From NCBI GenBank assembly GCA_964444825.1, contig CAYUIS010000129.1:1-15812 (forward strand): a DNA stretch of 15,812 nucleotides, given 5' to 3'. A model generated the notes under the pieces. That model was not told where the DNA came from, did not search any database, and saw only the letters and a program-made list of their open reading frames with translations. Positions 1 through 7,698 of the stretch are shown here, piece after piece (positions within the stretch are counted from its first letter, which is position 1; the number at the start of each line of letters is the position of its first letter). This DNA comes from CAYUIS01 sp964444825 (GTDB taxonomy: Bacteria; Chloroflexota; Anaerolineae; B4-G1). Position numbers and translations under genes: made by a program.

Positions 1-466
1 TGCCCACAACATCGCCAAGTTTGAGGAACACGATGTAGAAGGGAAAAGGCTCAGGTTGTGCGTGCACCGTAAGGGCGCCACCCGCGCGTTCGGGCCCGGT
101 TATGAAGGTCTGCCAGACGAGTATCGCAACGTGGGCCAGCCCGTCTTGGTGCCTGGCTCAATGGGTACCGCCTCATACGTGCTGGTGGGCACCGAAAAGG
201 CGATGGAACTGACCTTTGGCTCGACCTGCCACGGGGCGGGACGTGTGATGAGCCGCAGCAGGGCGCGCAAGAGCATCTGGGGAAGCGATCTGCGGAAGGA
301 ACTGGAAGGACAGGGAATCGTCGTCCGTGCTGGCAGCAACAAGGGGTTGGCAGAGGAAGCCCCTGCCGCCTACAAGGATGTCAGTCGCGTGGTCGAGGTC
401 GTCCACGGCCTCGGGATCGCTCGCAAAGTAGCCCGCCTGCGCCCCCTGGCCGTGATCAAGGGCTAA
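1..466 (+). CDS. rtcB: RtcB RNA-splicing ligase, C-terminal part (5' end outside window)
   Basis: RtcB joins RNA 2',3'-cyclic phosphate or 3'-phosphate ends to 5'-hydroxyl ends in the cytoplasm, using GTP and Mn2+, in tRNA splicing or RNA repair. The open frame runs in from the left edge (first complete codon at 2), so a TTG at 56 is internal and not the start. About 154 residues are present, where the family usually has 400-480. Visible family signatures are HNIAKFEEH at the very start (a metal-binding histidine), LCVHRKGATRAFGPG, PGSMGTASYVL, and TCHGAGRVMSR, whose histidine (codon 230-232) corresponds to the residue that becomes guanylylated. The frame ends in a conserved PLAVIKG-type tail at a TAA stop. 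The next gene begins 9 bp downstream, which suggests cotranscription. The part present looks intact. Confidence 0.96.
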   Translation, partial: AHNIAKFEEHDVEGKRLRLCVHRKGATRAFGPGYEGLPDEYRNVGQPVLVPGSMGTASYVLVGTEKAMELTFGSTCHGAGRVMSRSRARKSIWGSDLRKELEGQGIVVRAGSNKGLAEEAPAAYKDVSRVVEVVHGLGIARKVARLRPLAVIKG

Positions 467-475
467 GGGACAACC

Positions 476-3268
476 TTGACCCAGACCGAGAATCTAGCCG
501 CTGCGGACGACGCGCCAACCATTCGCCTTGGGCTACAGGGGGCTCGTCGTTTTGTCCTTCCTTCCCAGACCGCCGGCCGCGAGCGTGTCCTCCTCCTGAT
601 AGCCGCCGCCTTTTTTTCCATCGGCGCCCTCACCCTAACGATCGCTAGCCCAACCGGCTCATCCCAGGTCACACACTCTGCAACACGCTGGTCGTTTGTC
701 GTTTGCTCGTTTGTCGCCGCTTTTGCTACTGCGCACTTGCTTCTGAACCGCTATCTCCCCCACCGTGACCCCTTCCTGCTACCTGTTGTGGCCCTACTGA
801 CCGGTTGGGGGCTCCTGCTTGTTGGCCGGTCGGCAATCAACTTTCTCGTGCGGCAGGCCGTGTGGTTGCTTTTCTCCACCATCGCGCTTCTGATCATCGC
901 CCGGTTCGGTCGAGACCTTCGCTGGCTGCGGCGATTTCGCTATACGTGGCTCTTTGGAGGTCTGGCGCTGCTTGCGGCTACCCTCGTTTTGGGTGTCAAT
1001 CCCTCTGGCTACGGTCTGCGCCTCTGGCTAGGGGCGTGGGGAATCTATTTCCAGCCCTCTGAGCTGCTCAAACTGCTGATGATTGTCTATCTGGCCTCCT
1101 ACCTGGCCGAGAGAAAGGAACTGCTGATCTCGGAAAGGTGGAAGGTAGGGCGGTGGCGACTTTCCCCTTTGGCCTATGTCGGCCCACTCTTGGCGATGCA
1201 GGGAATGGCCGTCGTCCTGCTGGCGTGGCAACAAGACCTGGGCACAGCGATGCTGTTCTCTTTCACCTTCCTGGCTATGCTCTATCTGGCCACCGGGCAG
1301 TGGGAATACATCGCCGCCGGGCTAGGGCTGTTCATCGTCCTTGGCCTGGCTGGGTATCTGCTCTCTGATCGGGTAGCGGTGAGGATCGACGGCTGGCTCA
1401 ATCCCTGGCCCGATGCTGCCGACCGCACCTTTCAGATCGTGCAGAGCTTGCTGGCCTTTGGCGCTGGAGGGATCTTTGGCCGGGGATTGGGCCTGGGCAA
1501 CCCAACCTACATCCCCGCCGTGCACACCGACTTTGTCTTCACCGCCGCGGGAGAGGAATTCGGCCTGATGGGGGCACTGGTCATCATTGGATTGTACGCC
1601 GTGCTACTCCTGCGCGGTTTTCGCATTGCCGCTCGCACATCCCACCCCTTTGAACACTTCCTGGCTGCCGGGCTGACGTCAGGACTGGTCATCCAGGCGT
1701 GGGTCATTATGGCAGGCAACGCCCGATTGGCCCCTATCGCTGGCGTCACCCTTCCCTTCATCTCCTATGGCGGCAGTTCGCTCCTCATCAGCTTTGTTAC
1801 CCTGGGCCTTCTCCTCCGCATTTCCAGCCCCACAGCGGCCGGACAAGGCCCAAGGTCAACGGCTGTCTCACCTCCTCTGCCTGCCCACACCCACACGTCT
1901 CTCGTGCACCTGGCGTGCGCTCTTTCTCTGGCTCTGGCCCTGTTGGCCGCTACGTGCGGATACTGGACGGTTGCTCGGGCCGATTACCTCGATGCCCGCG
2001 ACGACAACCCCCGCCGCGTCCTGTACGAGCGGAGCATCGTGCGGGGCCGCATCCTGGATCGAAACGGCGTTGTGCTGGCCGACGTGGAAGTGGGCGACGA
2101 CGGCATCGTCACCCGCCGCTATCCCGTGCCAGAGGCCGTACCCGCAGTTGGCTATGCCAGCTTGCGCCACGGCACCGGAGGGATCGAGGCAACCTTCGAG
2201 AACGACCTCCGGGGCGAGTCCGATCAGACCGCCTGGCAGGCCGCGTGGAACGAACTCCTCCATCGCCCGCCCCATGGGCGCGATGTGCAGTTGACAATCG
2301 AGACAACGATCCAGGTACAGGCCCAGCAAGCGCTAAAGGGACAGGCTGGCGCCGCCGTTCTTCTGGACGCCACGACCGGCGAGATCCTAGCGCTGGCCTC
2401 AAGCCCCACCTTCGGCCCCGAGACCCTGGAGCAGGACTGGGAGGCACTGAGCGAGGATCCTGCCGCACCGCTGCTCAACCGAGCCACGCAAGGCCTCTAC
2501 CAACCCGGAGGCGCCCTGCAGACGGTTCTACTGGGCGAGGCACTGAGACAGGGCCTGGCCAAACCCAGCGATCCGGTCCCCGATGCCACGAGGACGCTGC
2601 TTGTCAACGGCGCCTCGCTAAAGTGCAGCATGGCCGCCCCCGAGCTGTCTACGCTGGCAATAGCCTATGCCGCCGCCTGCCCTGGCCCATTCGCCGATCT
2701 AGGACAAAGGCTTGGAGCAGGCGGTCTGGAGGCCGCGATAACCAGTTGGGGCCTCACTACCCCACCCTCCCTGGAGATTCCAACGGAGGCATCCGACTGG
2801 ACGCCAGACGAACTCTCGACCGGGACCACCCTGAGAGACGAAGCCATTGGTCAGGGGGATCTTACCGTATCGCCACTCCACATGGCAATCGTGGCAGGCA
2901 CACTGGCAAACAATGGCCTTTCGCCCGTTCCGCGCCTGGTGCTGCGCGTCCAGAATCCGGACAGGGTCTGGCAGGAAACCCGCAGCGATGGCGCACTATA
3001 TGCTATCCTCGAGCCCTATGAGACACAGCAGATACTCGCTGCCTGGCAGCGGATCGAGGGTGACATCTCCTACCACTGGTCGGTCGCCATTGCTGGCGAG
3101 GACCAGTCGCCCCATGCATGGTTCCTGGGCGTGACCCCACTGGAAACGCCCCGGTACGCCGCCGCCGTTCTACTTGAGCACCCCGCCGATCCACACAGGG
3201 TGGTGGAGGTGGGAGAGGAGCTCCTGGCGTCAGCGCAGGCTGAAGAAAAAGCAACGAGAAACCCCTAA
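476..3268 (+). CDS. SEDS glycosyltransferase (RodA/FtsW type) fused to a catalytically degenerate class B PBP domain
   Basis: The TTG start is favoured by an AAGGG ribosome site just upstream (about 466-470). Residues 1-460 are a polytopic SEDS protein with about ten membrane segments. It has FQPSELLK (192-199), QQDLGTA (252-258), NPWPD with the expected catalytic Asp313, HTDFVF (350-355), GEEFG (359-363) and LPFISYGGSS (426-435). SEDS proteins polymerise lipid II into glycan strands at the membrane. A further membrane segment (about 476-498) leads to a class B PBP-like region with RGRILDRNG (523-531) and the NRATQGLY landmark (668-675). Known SEDS and class B PBP proteins act as pairs; here they form one chain. 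Where SxxK, SxN and KTG are expected, the chain reads GALQ (679-682), ACP (734-736) and AGEDQ (873-877), so transpeptidation is unlikely. The frame is continuous. Roles as RodA or FtsW cannot be told apart. Confidence 0.92.
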   Translation: MTQTENLAAADDAPTIRLGLQGARRFVLPSQTAGRERVLLLIAAAFFSIGALTLTIASPTGSSQVTHSATRWSFVVCSFVAAFATAHLLLNRYLPHRDPFLLPVVALLTGWGLLLVGRSAINFLVRQAVWLLFSTIALLIIARFGRDLRWLRRFRYTWLFGGLALLAATLVLGVNPSGYGLRLWLGAWGIYFQPSELLKLLMIVYLASYLAERKELLISERWKVGRWRLSPLAYVGPLLAMQGMAVVLLAWQQDLGTAMLFSFTFLAMLYLATGQWEYIAAGLGLFIVLGLAGYLLSDRVAVRIDGWLNPWPDAADRTFQIVQSLLAFGAGGIFGRGLGLGNPTYIPAVHTDFVFTAAGEEFGLMGALVIIGLYAVLLLRGFRIAARTSHPFEHFLAAGLTSGLVIQAWVIMAGNARLAPIAGVTLPFISYGGSSLLISFVTLGLLLRISSPTAAGQGPRSTAVSPPLPAHTHTSLVHLACALSLALALLAATCGYWTVARADYLDARDDNPRRVLYERSIVRGRILDRNGVVLADVEVGDDGIVTRRYPVPEAVPAVGYASLRHGTGGIEATFENDLRGESDQTAWQAAWNELLHRPPHGRDVQLTIETTIQVQAQQALKGQAGAAVLLDATTGEILALASSPTFGPETLEQDWEALSEDPAAPLLNRATQGLYQPGGALQTVLLGEALRQGLAKPSDPVPDATRTLLVNGASLKCSMAAPELSTLAIAYAAACPGPFADLGQRLGAGGLEAAITSWGLTTPPSLEIPTEASDWTPDELSTGTTLRDEAIGQGDLTVSPLHMAIVAGTLANNGLSPVPRLVLRVQNPDRVWQETRSDGALYAILEPYETQQILAAWQRIEGDISYHWSVAIAGEDQSPHAWFLGVTPLETPRYAAAVLLEHPADPHRVVEVGEELLASAQAEEKATRNP

Positions 3269-3274
3269 CCCAGC

Positions 3275-3279
3275 GGGAG
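3275..3279 (+). promoter_or_regulatory. Ribosome-binding site that decides the protease start
   Basis: GGGAG lies 7 nt before the ATG at 3287 but only 1 nt before the in-frame GTG at 3281, so translation should begin at the ATG (MSDLLYF). Confidence 0.6.
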
Positions 3280-3286
3280 AGTGCTA

Positions 3287-5248
3287 ATGAGCGATCTACT
3301 CTACTTTAATGGCATCAACGGCGCGACAGGCAGATACGAAATCCCTCCATTGAGTGCCCAGGACGTAGCCTCCATCGCCCTGGGCGAGGAACTGGAGCCC
3401 GAGCACGTCAAGGAACTCGTGGACTGGAACGAGCATGTGAAGCAGGTGTCCAAAGGGCCAAAGGCCGGGATCGACCCCAAGAACCTGGCCGAGACGGGCT
3501 GGGGCATCATCTTTGCCCACGGAGACGAGCGCGTGCCCGCCATCAGGGAAGCACTGGGCGAGTTGTTGGAACTGCGGCGTGAACAGGCGACCCGGCAGAA
3601 GGAACACTACTATCGAGAGTTTACCGCAGTGGACGCCTATCGCCCCGGTGAGTCCAAACTGAAATTCCTGGAACGGCACGGCGCCGGGCCAGGCCCCGCC
3701 GACCCAGACAAGGTGCCTTACTACCTGCTCATCGCCGGCGATCCGGAAAAGATCCCCTACCGCTTCCAGTACCAGCTCGACGTCCAGTACGCGGTGGGGC
3801 GGCTCCACTTTGACACGCTGGAGGAATACGCCCAGTACGCCCGCAGCGTCGTGGATGCCGAGAGTGGCAGGGTCCCTCTGGCCCGCCAGGCAGCCTTTTT
3901 CGGCGTGCAGAATCAGGACGACCGGGCCACCGAGTTCAGTTCCAAATACCTGGTAAAGCCACTGGCGAACAACCTGGCGGCCGCGCATTCTGACTGGGAG
4001 GTGCGGACGTTGCTGGCCGACAAGGCATCCAAACCACAACTGGGCTGGCTCATCGGCGGCAAGCAGACGCCGGCGTTGCTCTTCACCTCCAGCCACGGCA
4101 TGGGCTTCCCCAACGGCGATCCGCGCCAGCTTTCACACCAGGGAGCACTGCTGTGCCAGGAATGGCCGGGGCCTGAGCGGTGGCAGGAGGCAATTCCCGA
4201 GCGCTTTTATTTTTCCGGCGACGATATCGGCGACGATGCCAAGTTGCTGGGGTTGTGCGCCTTCTTCTTCGCCTGCTACGGGGCGGGCACGCCCCGGCTG
4301 GACGACTTTGCCCACCGGGCATTCCGGGAGCGGGAGGCCATCGCCCCCCACGCCTTTGTCTCTCGCCTGCCCCAGCGGATGCTGGGTCATCCCAACGGCG
4401 GCGCTCTGGCAGTGGTAGGTCACGTGGAGCGGGCCTGGGGCTACTCGTTCTTGTGGGGCCGGGCTGGGCAGCAGTTGGCGGCCTTTGAAAGCACGCTGAA
4501 GCAATTGCTGAACGGCCACCCCGTGGGCTCGGCGATGGAGTTCTTTAACGAGCGCTACGCCGAACTCTCCTCCGAGCTGAACGTCCAGTTGAAGGAGATC
4601 GAGGGTGGGGCCGAGCGGGACGATATGACGCTGGCCGGGCTGTGGACGGCCAACAACGACGCTCGCTCGTACGTCGTGCTCGGGGACCCGGCGGTACGGC
4701 TGCCCGTGGTGGGCGTCGGCGGCAAGCCATTCGCCGGACGCCCCACGATCGACGCGGTCGAGGTCAAGCCCATACCCATAGAAGCGGCCCAGAGTGCCGC
4801 AGGACCAAAGACATACGGTCTGGACGTACCAGGAGAACCTGGGGGCGAGGAGAGCTATGACGCGGTGGCGTTTACGCTGGACCAGGAGCGCAGCAGCCTG
4901 GCCCAGTCGCTGAAGGATTTTACGGGCGAGCTCGCGCGAGCCCTGGGCAGGGCGGCCAACGACATCAGCAGCCTGGAGGTGACCACCTACACGAGCGACG
5001 ATCTGGCATCGGTCAAGTACGACTACCAGACGAAAAAACTCGCCGGCCAGATCAAGCTGCGGGCACTGACGCGCGTAGCTTTCGACGGCGATACCCAGAT
5101 CTGCGTGCCGGAAAAGGGGTCGGGGATCGACAAAGCGCTGTGGCAGATTCACCTCGATATGGTCAAAGAGGCCCAGACCAACCGCACCCAATTCCTGCAG
5201 GCGATGGCGGAACTGGCCGCCCGCCTGATCGATATCCTCAAGCCGTAG
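3287..5248 (+). CDS. Caspase-like (clan CD, gingipain C25-like) cysteine protease with a C-terminal shared domain
   Basis: This is a 653-aa protein without a signal peptide or membrane segment, so probably cytoplasmic. Clan CD features are visible: a hydrophobic strand then His-Gly at ALLFTSSHGMG (catalytic His270), a second strand ending in Cys at LGLCAFFFACYGAG (catalytic Cys330), and a VVLGDPAVRLP strand (463-473) typical of C25-like folds. An earlier YYLLIAGDPEKIP (145-157) also fits C25-like N-terminal subdomains. Residues about 480-530 are a linker rich in Pro, Gly and Ala. Residues about 535-653 form a separate domain that recurs as the entire 131-aa protein at 6130-6525 (shared marks LRAxTR, FDGDT, WxIH, NR). 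The gene starts 18 bp after the SEDS-PBP gene and ends 11 bp before the next one, so it is likely in an operon. Substrate and specificity are unknown; the protease call is sound, its role is inference. Confidence 0.85.
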   Translation: MSDLLYFNGINGATGRYEIPPLSAQDVASIALGEELEPEHVKELVDWNEHVKQVSKGPKAGIDPKNLAETGWGIIFAHGDERVPAIREALGELLELRREQATRQKEHYYREFTAVDAYRPGESKLKFLERHGAGPGPADPDKVPYYLLIAGDPEKIPYRFQYQLDVQYAVGRLHFDTLEEYAQYARSVVDAESGRVPLARQAAFFGVQNQDDRATEFSSKYLVKPLANNLAAAHSDWEVRTLLADKASKPQLGWLIGGKQTPALLFTSSHGMGFPNGDPRQLSHQGALLCQEWPGPERWQEAIPERFYFSGDDIGDDAKLLGLCAFFFACYGAGTPRLDDFAHRAFREREAIAPHAFVSRLPQRMLGHPNGGALAVVGHVERAWGYSFLWGRAGQQLAAFESTLKQLLNGHPVGSAMEFFNERYAELSSELNVQLKEIEGGAERDDMTLAGLWTANNDARSYVVLGDPAVRLPVVGVGGKPFAGRPTIDAVEVKPIPIEAAQSAAGPKTYGLDVPGEPGGEESYDAVAFTLDQERSSLAQSLKDFTGELARALGRAANDISSLEVTTYTSDDLASVKYDYQTKKLAGQIKLRALTRVAFDGDTQICVPEKGSGIDKALWQIHLDMVKEAQTNRTQFLQAMAELAARLIDILKP

Positions 5249-5259
5249 CGGACGCCGAC

Positions 5260-6036
5260 ATGGCCGAATACAGCTTTGCACTATCAGGCGTCACGCTGCC
5301 GGGGGCCGAGGACCTGTTCGGCATCTGGACGGCGCCCACCCCGGCGGAGATCTCCTTTGACATTAGGGCGGCCGAGGCCCGGGATGGGCCCGCGTGGCGG
5401 GTCCAGTTGCCGGCGGCGTTGGCGGATGCCCAGGCTATCCTGGACGCTCAAAACCAGACCCTGCAGCGGAGCGAGTCGGATCTTTTCTCGGCCGAACGAC
5501 GGCTGGCCCAGGTCGGTCTCTATGGAGCCGAGGAGGCCGGCGTCGCCTTTGCCGCGCTGCCCGCGCCCGAGGCGGAGCTGCTGGCGACGTTGAGCGACAT
5601 CGAGTCGCCCATCTCCTTCGAGGCGCCGGGGCCTGAGGAGAGAGCGCGGCAGGAGACGAGCAGCCAATGGCGCGTGTTCGTGGAGCAGGTGCGCCGTATG
5701 GTCTCCCACTATGCCCGGATTGAGACCGAGATGGGCGGCGCACTCATCGGCCAAACAGCCGTGGGCTGGACGGGCGACTTTGACACTGTCTGGGGAGGCG
5801 ATGTGTCCGCCGACTCGATGGGTCTTCATCACCAGAGCGTACAACTGGCATTGGGCTCACGCCTGGCGTTGATACGGCTATTGACGATCGTGGGCACCGG
5901 GGCGACCAAGCTGGCCCTGCGTCTGAGCGTCCCAGGCGCTCAGCTCCTGGCGCTGCCCGCCGCGTGGAAGTTTGTACGGGATGTGCTGGAGGAATTGCGC
6001 CGCTCGTGGCCGGAACTCCAGCACCTGGTTCAGTAG
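5260..6036 (+). CDS. Protein of unknown function in the protease cluster (coiled coil, hydrophobic C-terminal region)
   Basis: I do not recognise this 258-aa protein. The ATG at 5260, 11 bp after the protease stop, is preferred to an in-frame start at 5140 that would overlap the protease gene by over 100 bp; the ribosome site is weak, so translational coupling is possible. There is no signal peptide. Residues about 50-85 are Ala, Gln, Leu and Glu rich and could form a coiled coil. Residues about 128-160 are a charged helical stretch. GWTGDFDTVW (169-178) looks like a conserved motif. Residues about 195-237 are largely hydrophobic (LALIRLLTIVG, GAQLLALPAAW) and could be amphipathic or membrane-seeking, followed by a charged tail. 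Its position between the protease and the free-standing shared domain suggests it is a partner, effector or substrate. It lacks any gasdermin-like signature I can see. Confidence 0.8.
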   Translation: MAEYSFALSGVTLPGAEDLFGIWTAPTPAEISFDIRAAEARDGPAWRVQLPAALADAQAILDAQNQTLQRSESDLFSAERRLAQVGLYGAEEAGVAFAALPAPEAELLATLSDIESPISFEAPGPEERARQETSSQWRVFVEQVRRMVSHYARIETEMGGALIGQTAVGWTGDFDTVWGGDVSADSMGLHHQSVQLALGSRLALIRLLTIVGTGATKLALRLSVPGAQLLALPAAWKFVRDVLEELRRSWPELQHLVQ

Positions 6037-6117
6037 CGGTGTTGTGGCAATCGGCCGCCCGAAACCGGAAAACCTGTGGAATCCCCAGTTCCTGGAAGAC
6101 GAAAAAAGACATCAAAA

Positions 6118-6123
6118 AAGGAG
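6118..6123 (+). promoter_or_regulatory. Strong Shine-Dalgarno site fixing the 131-aa gene start
   Basis: AAGGAG stands 6 nt before the ATG at 6130. It rules out the longer in-frame start at 6076. The 93-bp stretch 6037-6129 before this start holds this site and nothing else that I can identify. Confidence 0.75.
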
Positions 6124-6129
6124 TACCAG

Positions 6130-6525
6130 ATGACAGAGATCACCCTACAAGAGGCGGTAAAAAAGTTTGCCCGAGATCTGGCGAAAAAGGTCAACTCGTT
6201 CGTCACCGACGTGTCAGAGTTGGAGGTGCGCACGTTTACCACGCCCGCTGACCAGGTCGAGACCTTTGTAAAGGGCAAGGCCGACTTTGCAGAGATTCTG
6301 ACCGAGGGCAAGATTGCGCTGCGAGCCTACACCAGAATCTCCTTCGACGGCGACACGACGGTGGTGGCGCCGACCGACGCGGCCGATCAGGTCAACAAGT
6401 CGGTGTGGACAATCCACGAGACGGTCGTCGAGCAGGCGATGGAGAACCGCCGGGAGATGATAAAGACGATCGGCGAAGCCGCCGCGTCGGCCCTCAAGGC
6501 GCTTGGCGTCGCCACTGGGGACTAG
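6130..6525 (+). CDS. Free-standing copy of the protease's C-terminal domain (unknown function)
   Basis: This 131-aa protein has no signal peptide or membrane segment. Almost its whole length aligns with residues about 535-653 of the caspase-like protease two genes upstream. Shared landmarks in order are S-x-LEV-x-T-x-T near residue 30, a strand with LRAxTRhxFDGDT, then a helix with WxIHxxhVxxAxxNR and an Ala/Leu-rich C-terminal helix. I estimate roughly one third identity by eye. It begins with a predicted helix (LQEAVKKFARDLAKKV) that also matches the protease. No Cys or His constellation suggests an enzyme. The likely roles are homotypic adaptor, inhibitor or decoy of the protease, or substrate; none is shown by the sequence. 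It is the last gene of the plus-strand run, and a strong hairpin follows 11 bp after the stop. Confidence 0.85.
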   Translation: MTEITLQEAVKKFARDLAKKVNSFVTDVSELEVRTFTTPADQVETFVKGKADFAEILTEGKIALRAYTRISFDGDTTVVAPTDAADQVNKSVWTIHETVVEQAMENRREMIKTIGEAAASALKALGVATGD

Positions 6526-6536
6526 ACGACGGGGGT

Positions 6537-6571
6537 AGACCTTTAGGGTTTTTGGGAAACCCTAAAGGTCT
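6537..6571. terminator. Perfect 15-bp hairpin between convergent genes, probable bidirectional terminator
   Basis: The arm AGACCTTTAGGGTTT (6537-6551) is followed by a 5-nt loop and by its exact reverse complement (6557-6571). It sits between the stop of the 131-aa gene (6525) and the stop of the aldolase gene (6586), which converge. No T-run follows on either strand, so it is not a textbook intrinsic terminator, but position and stability suit transcript ending or 3'-end protection. Confidence 0.7.
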
Positions 6572-6585
6572 GGCCCTCAACCCCC

Positions 6586-7638
6586 TCAGGCGATCGTCAC
6601 CTCGTCGGAGAGGTAGACGTCCTGGATCGCGTTGAGCAGCTTGACCCCCTCGTCCATCGGCTTCTGGAAAGCCTTGCGCCCGGAGATAAGGCCCATTCCC
6701 CCGGCCCGCTTGTTGATGACGGCGGTGCGCACCGCCTGAGCCAGATCGTTCTGCCCCGAAGCGCCTCCCGAGTTGATCAGGCCGATGCGGCCCATGTAGC
6801 AGTTGGCCACCTGGTAACGCACCAGATCCACGGGATGGTCGCTGGTCAGCTCACTGTAGACCAGGGGATGCGTGCGGCCAAACTTGACGGCGGTGAATCC
6901 GCCATTGTTCTCGGCCTGTTTCTGCTTGACGACGTCGGCCTCGATGGTGACAGCCAGGTGATTGGCCTGCCCCGTCAGGTCGGCTGAGCTATGATAGTCC
7001 ACGCCCTCGTGTTTGAAGGCCGGGTTGCGCAGGTAGGCCCACAGGAAGGTGAGCATACCCAGCTCGTGGGCGTAGGCAAAGGCCTCGCTCACCTCCTGAA
7101 TCTGACGGCGAGACTCGTGCGAGCCAAAGTATATCGTCGCCCCGACAGCCACCGCGCCCAGATCAAAGCACTGCTGGACGCTGGCAAACAGGGTCTGGTC
7201 GTGGAGAGCGGGGTAGCTCAACAACTCGTTGTGGTTGAACTTGACCAGGAAGGGGATCTTGTGGGCGTACTTGCGCGATACCGCCCCCAGCACGCCCAGC
7301 GTCGAGGCCACTGCGTTGCAGCCTCCAGCCAGGGCCAACTCGACGATGTTGGCGGGATCAAAGTAGAGTGGATTGGGGGCAAAGGATGCCCCGGCCGAGT
7401 GCTCGATCCCCTGGTCGACCGGCAGGACCGAAACATAGCCGGTGTTGGCCAGACGTCCCGTGTTAAAGATCATCTGCATATTGCGCAAGACGGTCGGGGA
7501 GCGATCGGTCTGCGCCATCACACGATCGACAAAATCCGGGCCTGGTGTATGGAGCATCGCCTTGGGTATGGTCTTGCACTCGTGATTCAACAAGCCCGCT
7601 GCTTCAGTTCCCAATAGTTCCGATATGTTTATGCTCAT
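6586..7638 (-). CDS. fbaB: Class I fructose-bisphosphate aldolase (FbaB/DhnA type)
   Basis: The enzyme reversibly splits fructose 1,6-bisphosphate into glyceraldehyde 3-phosphate and dihydroxyacetone phosphate through a Schiff base, in the cytoplasm, in glycolysis and gluconeogenesis. The protein is 350 aa, the length I recall for E. coli FbaB, and agrees with it almost end to end: VDQGIEHSAGASFA (74-87), FLVKFNHNE (130-138), GATIYFGS (166-173), LWAYLRN (199-205), SADLTGQANHLA (218-229), and EADVVKQK (233-240), whose Lys238 is the expected Schiff-base lysine. LINSGGASG and RAGGMGLISGRKAF form the phosphate-binding end. The ATG start has AAGGAGG (complement of 7643-7649) 4 nt upstream. Sixty base pairs separate it from the amidohydrolase gene upstream in the same direction. 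No clear promoter is visible in that gap, so readthrough from the amidohydrolase promoter is likely. Confidence 0.97.
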   Translation of the reverse strand: MSINISELLGTEAAGLLNHECKTIPKAMLHTPGPDFVDRVMAQTDRSPTVLRNMQMIFNTGRLANTGYVSVLPVDQGIEHSAGASFAPNPLYFDPANIVELALAGGCNAVASTLGVLGAVSRKYAHKIPFLVKFNHNELLSYPALHDQTLFASVQQCFDLGAVAVGATIYFGSHESRRQIQEVSEAFAYAHELGMLTFLWAYLRNPAFKHEGVDYHSSADLTGQANHLAVTIEADVVKQKQAENNGGFTAVKFGRTHPLVYSELTSDHPVDLVRYQVANCYMGRIGLINSGGASGQNDLAQAVRTAVINKRAGGMGLISGRKAFQKPMDEGVKLLNAIQDVYLSDEVTIA

Positions 7639-7698
7639 ATTCCCTCCTTAGCACGTTCTTGTGTTTGCTCGTGCGCGAGTTTCGTCATGGGTCTCTGC

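Noticed and set aside
1699..3021. 440-codon plus-strand frame inside the SEDS-PBP gene
   Set aside because: The product is Arg/Pro/Gly-rich with no recognisable family and lies wholly inside a gene with strong SEDS and PBP similarity in another frame.
2480..3115. A frameshift or sequencing error as the cause of the missing PBP motifs
   Set aside because: Conserved landmarks on both sides of each motif (NRATQGLY, FADLG, PHAWFLG) are in the same frame with normal spacing, so three separate substitutions are the simpler reading.
5140..5259. Upstream extension of the 258-aa protein
   Set aside because: It would overlap the end of the protease's conserved shared domain by 109 bp, and its translation is Pro/Gly/Arg-rich shadow sequence.
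4133..5281. Long antisense frames opposite the protease gene (also 3296-4096)
   Set aside because: They resemble no protein family. The plus strand shows clear catalytic motifs; GC-rich coding DNA often leaves the opposite frames open.
5260..6036. Bacterial gasdermin next to a caspase-like protease
   Set aside because: Length is similar, but there is no N-terminal cysteine or recognisable beta-rich gasdermin pattern; the protein looks mostly helical with a coiled coil.
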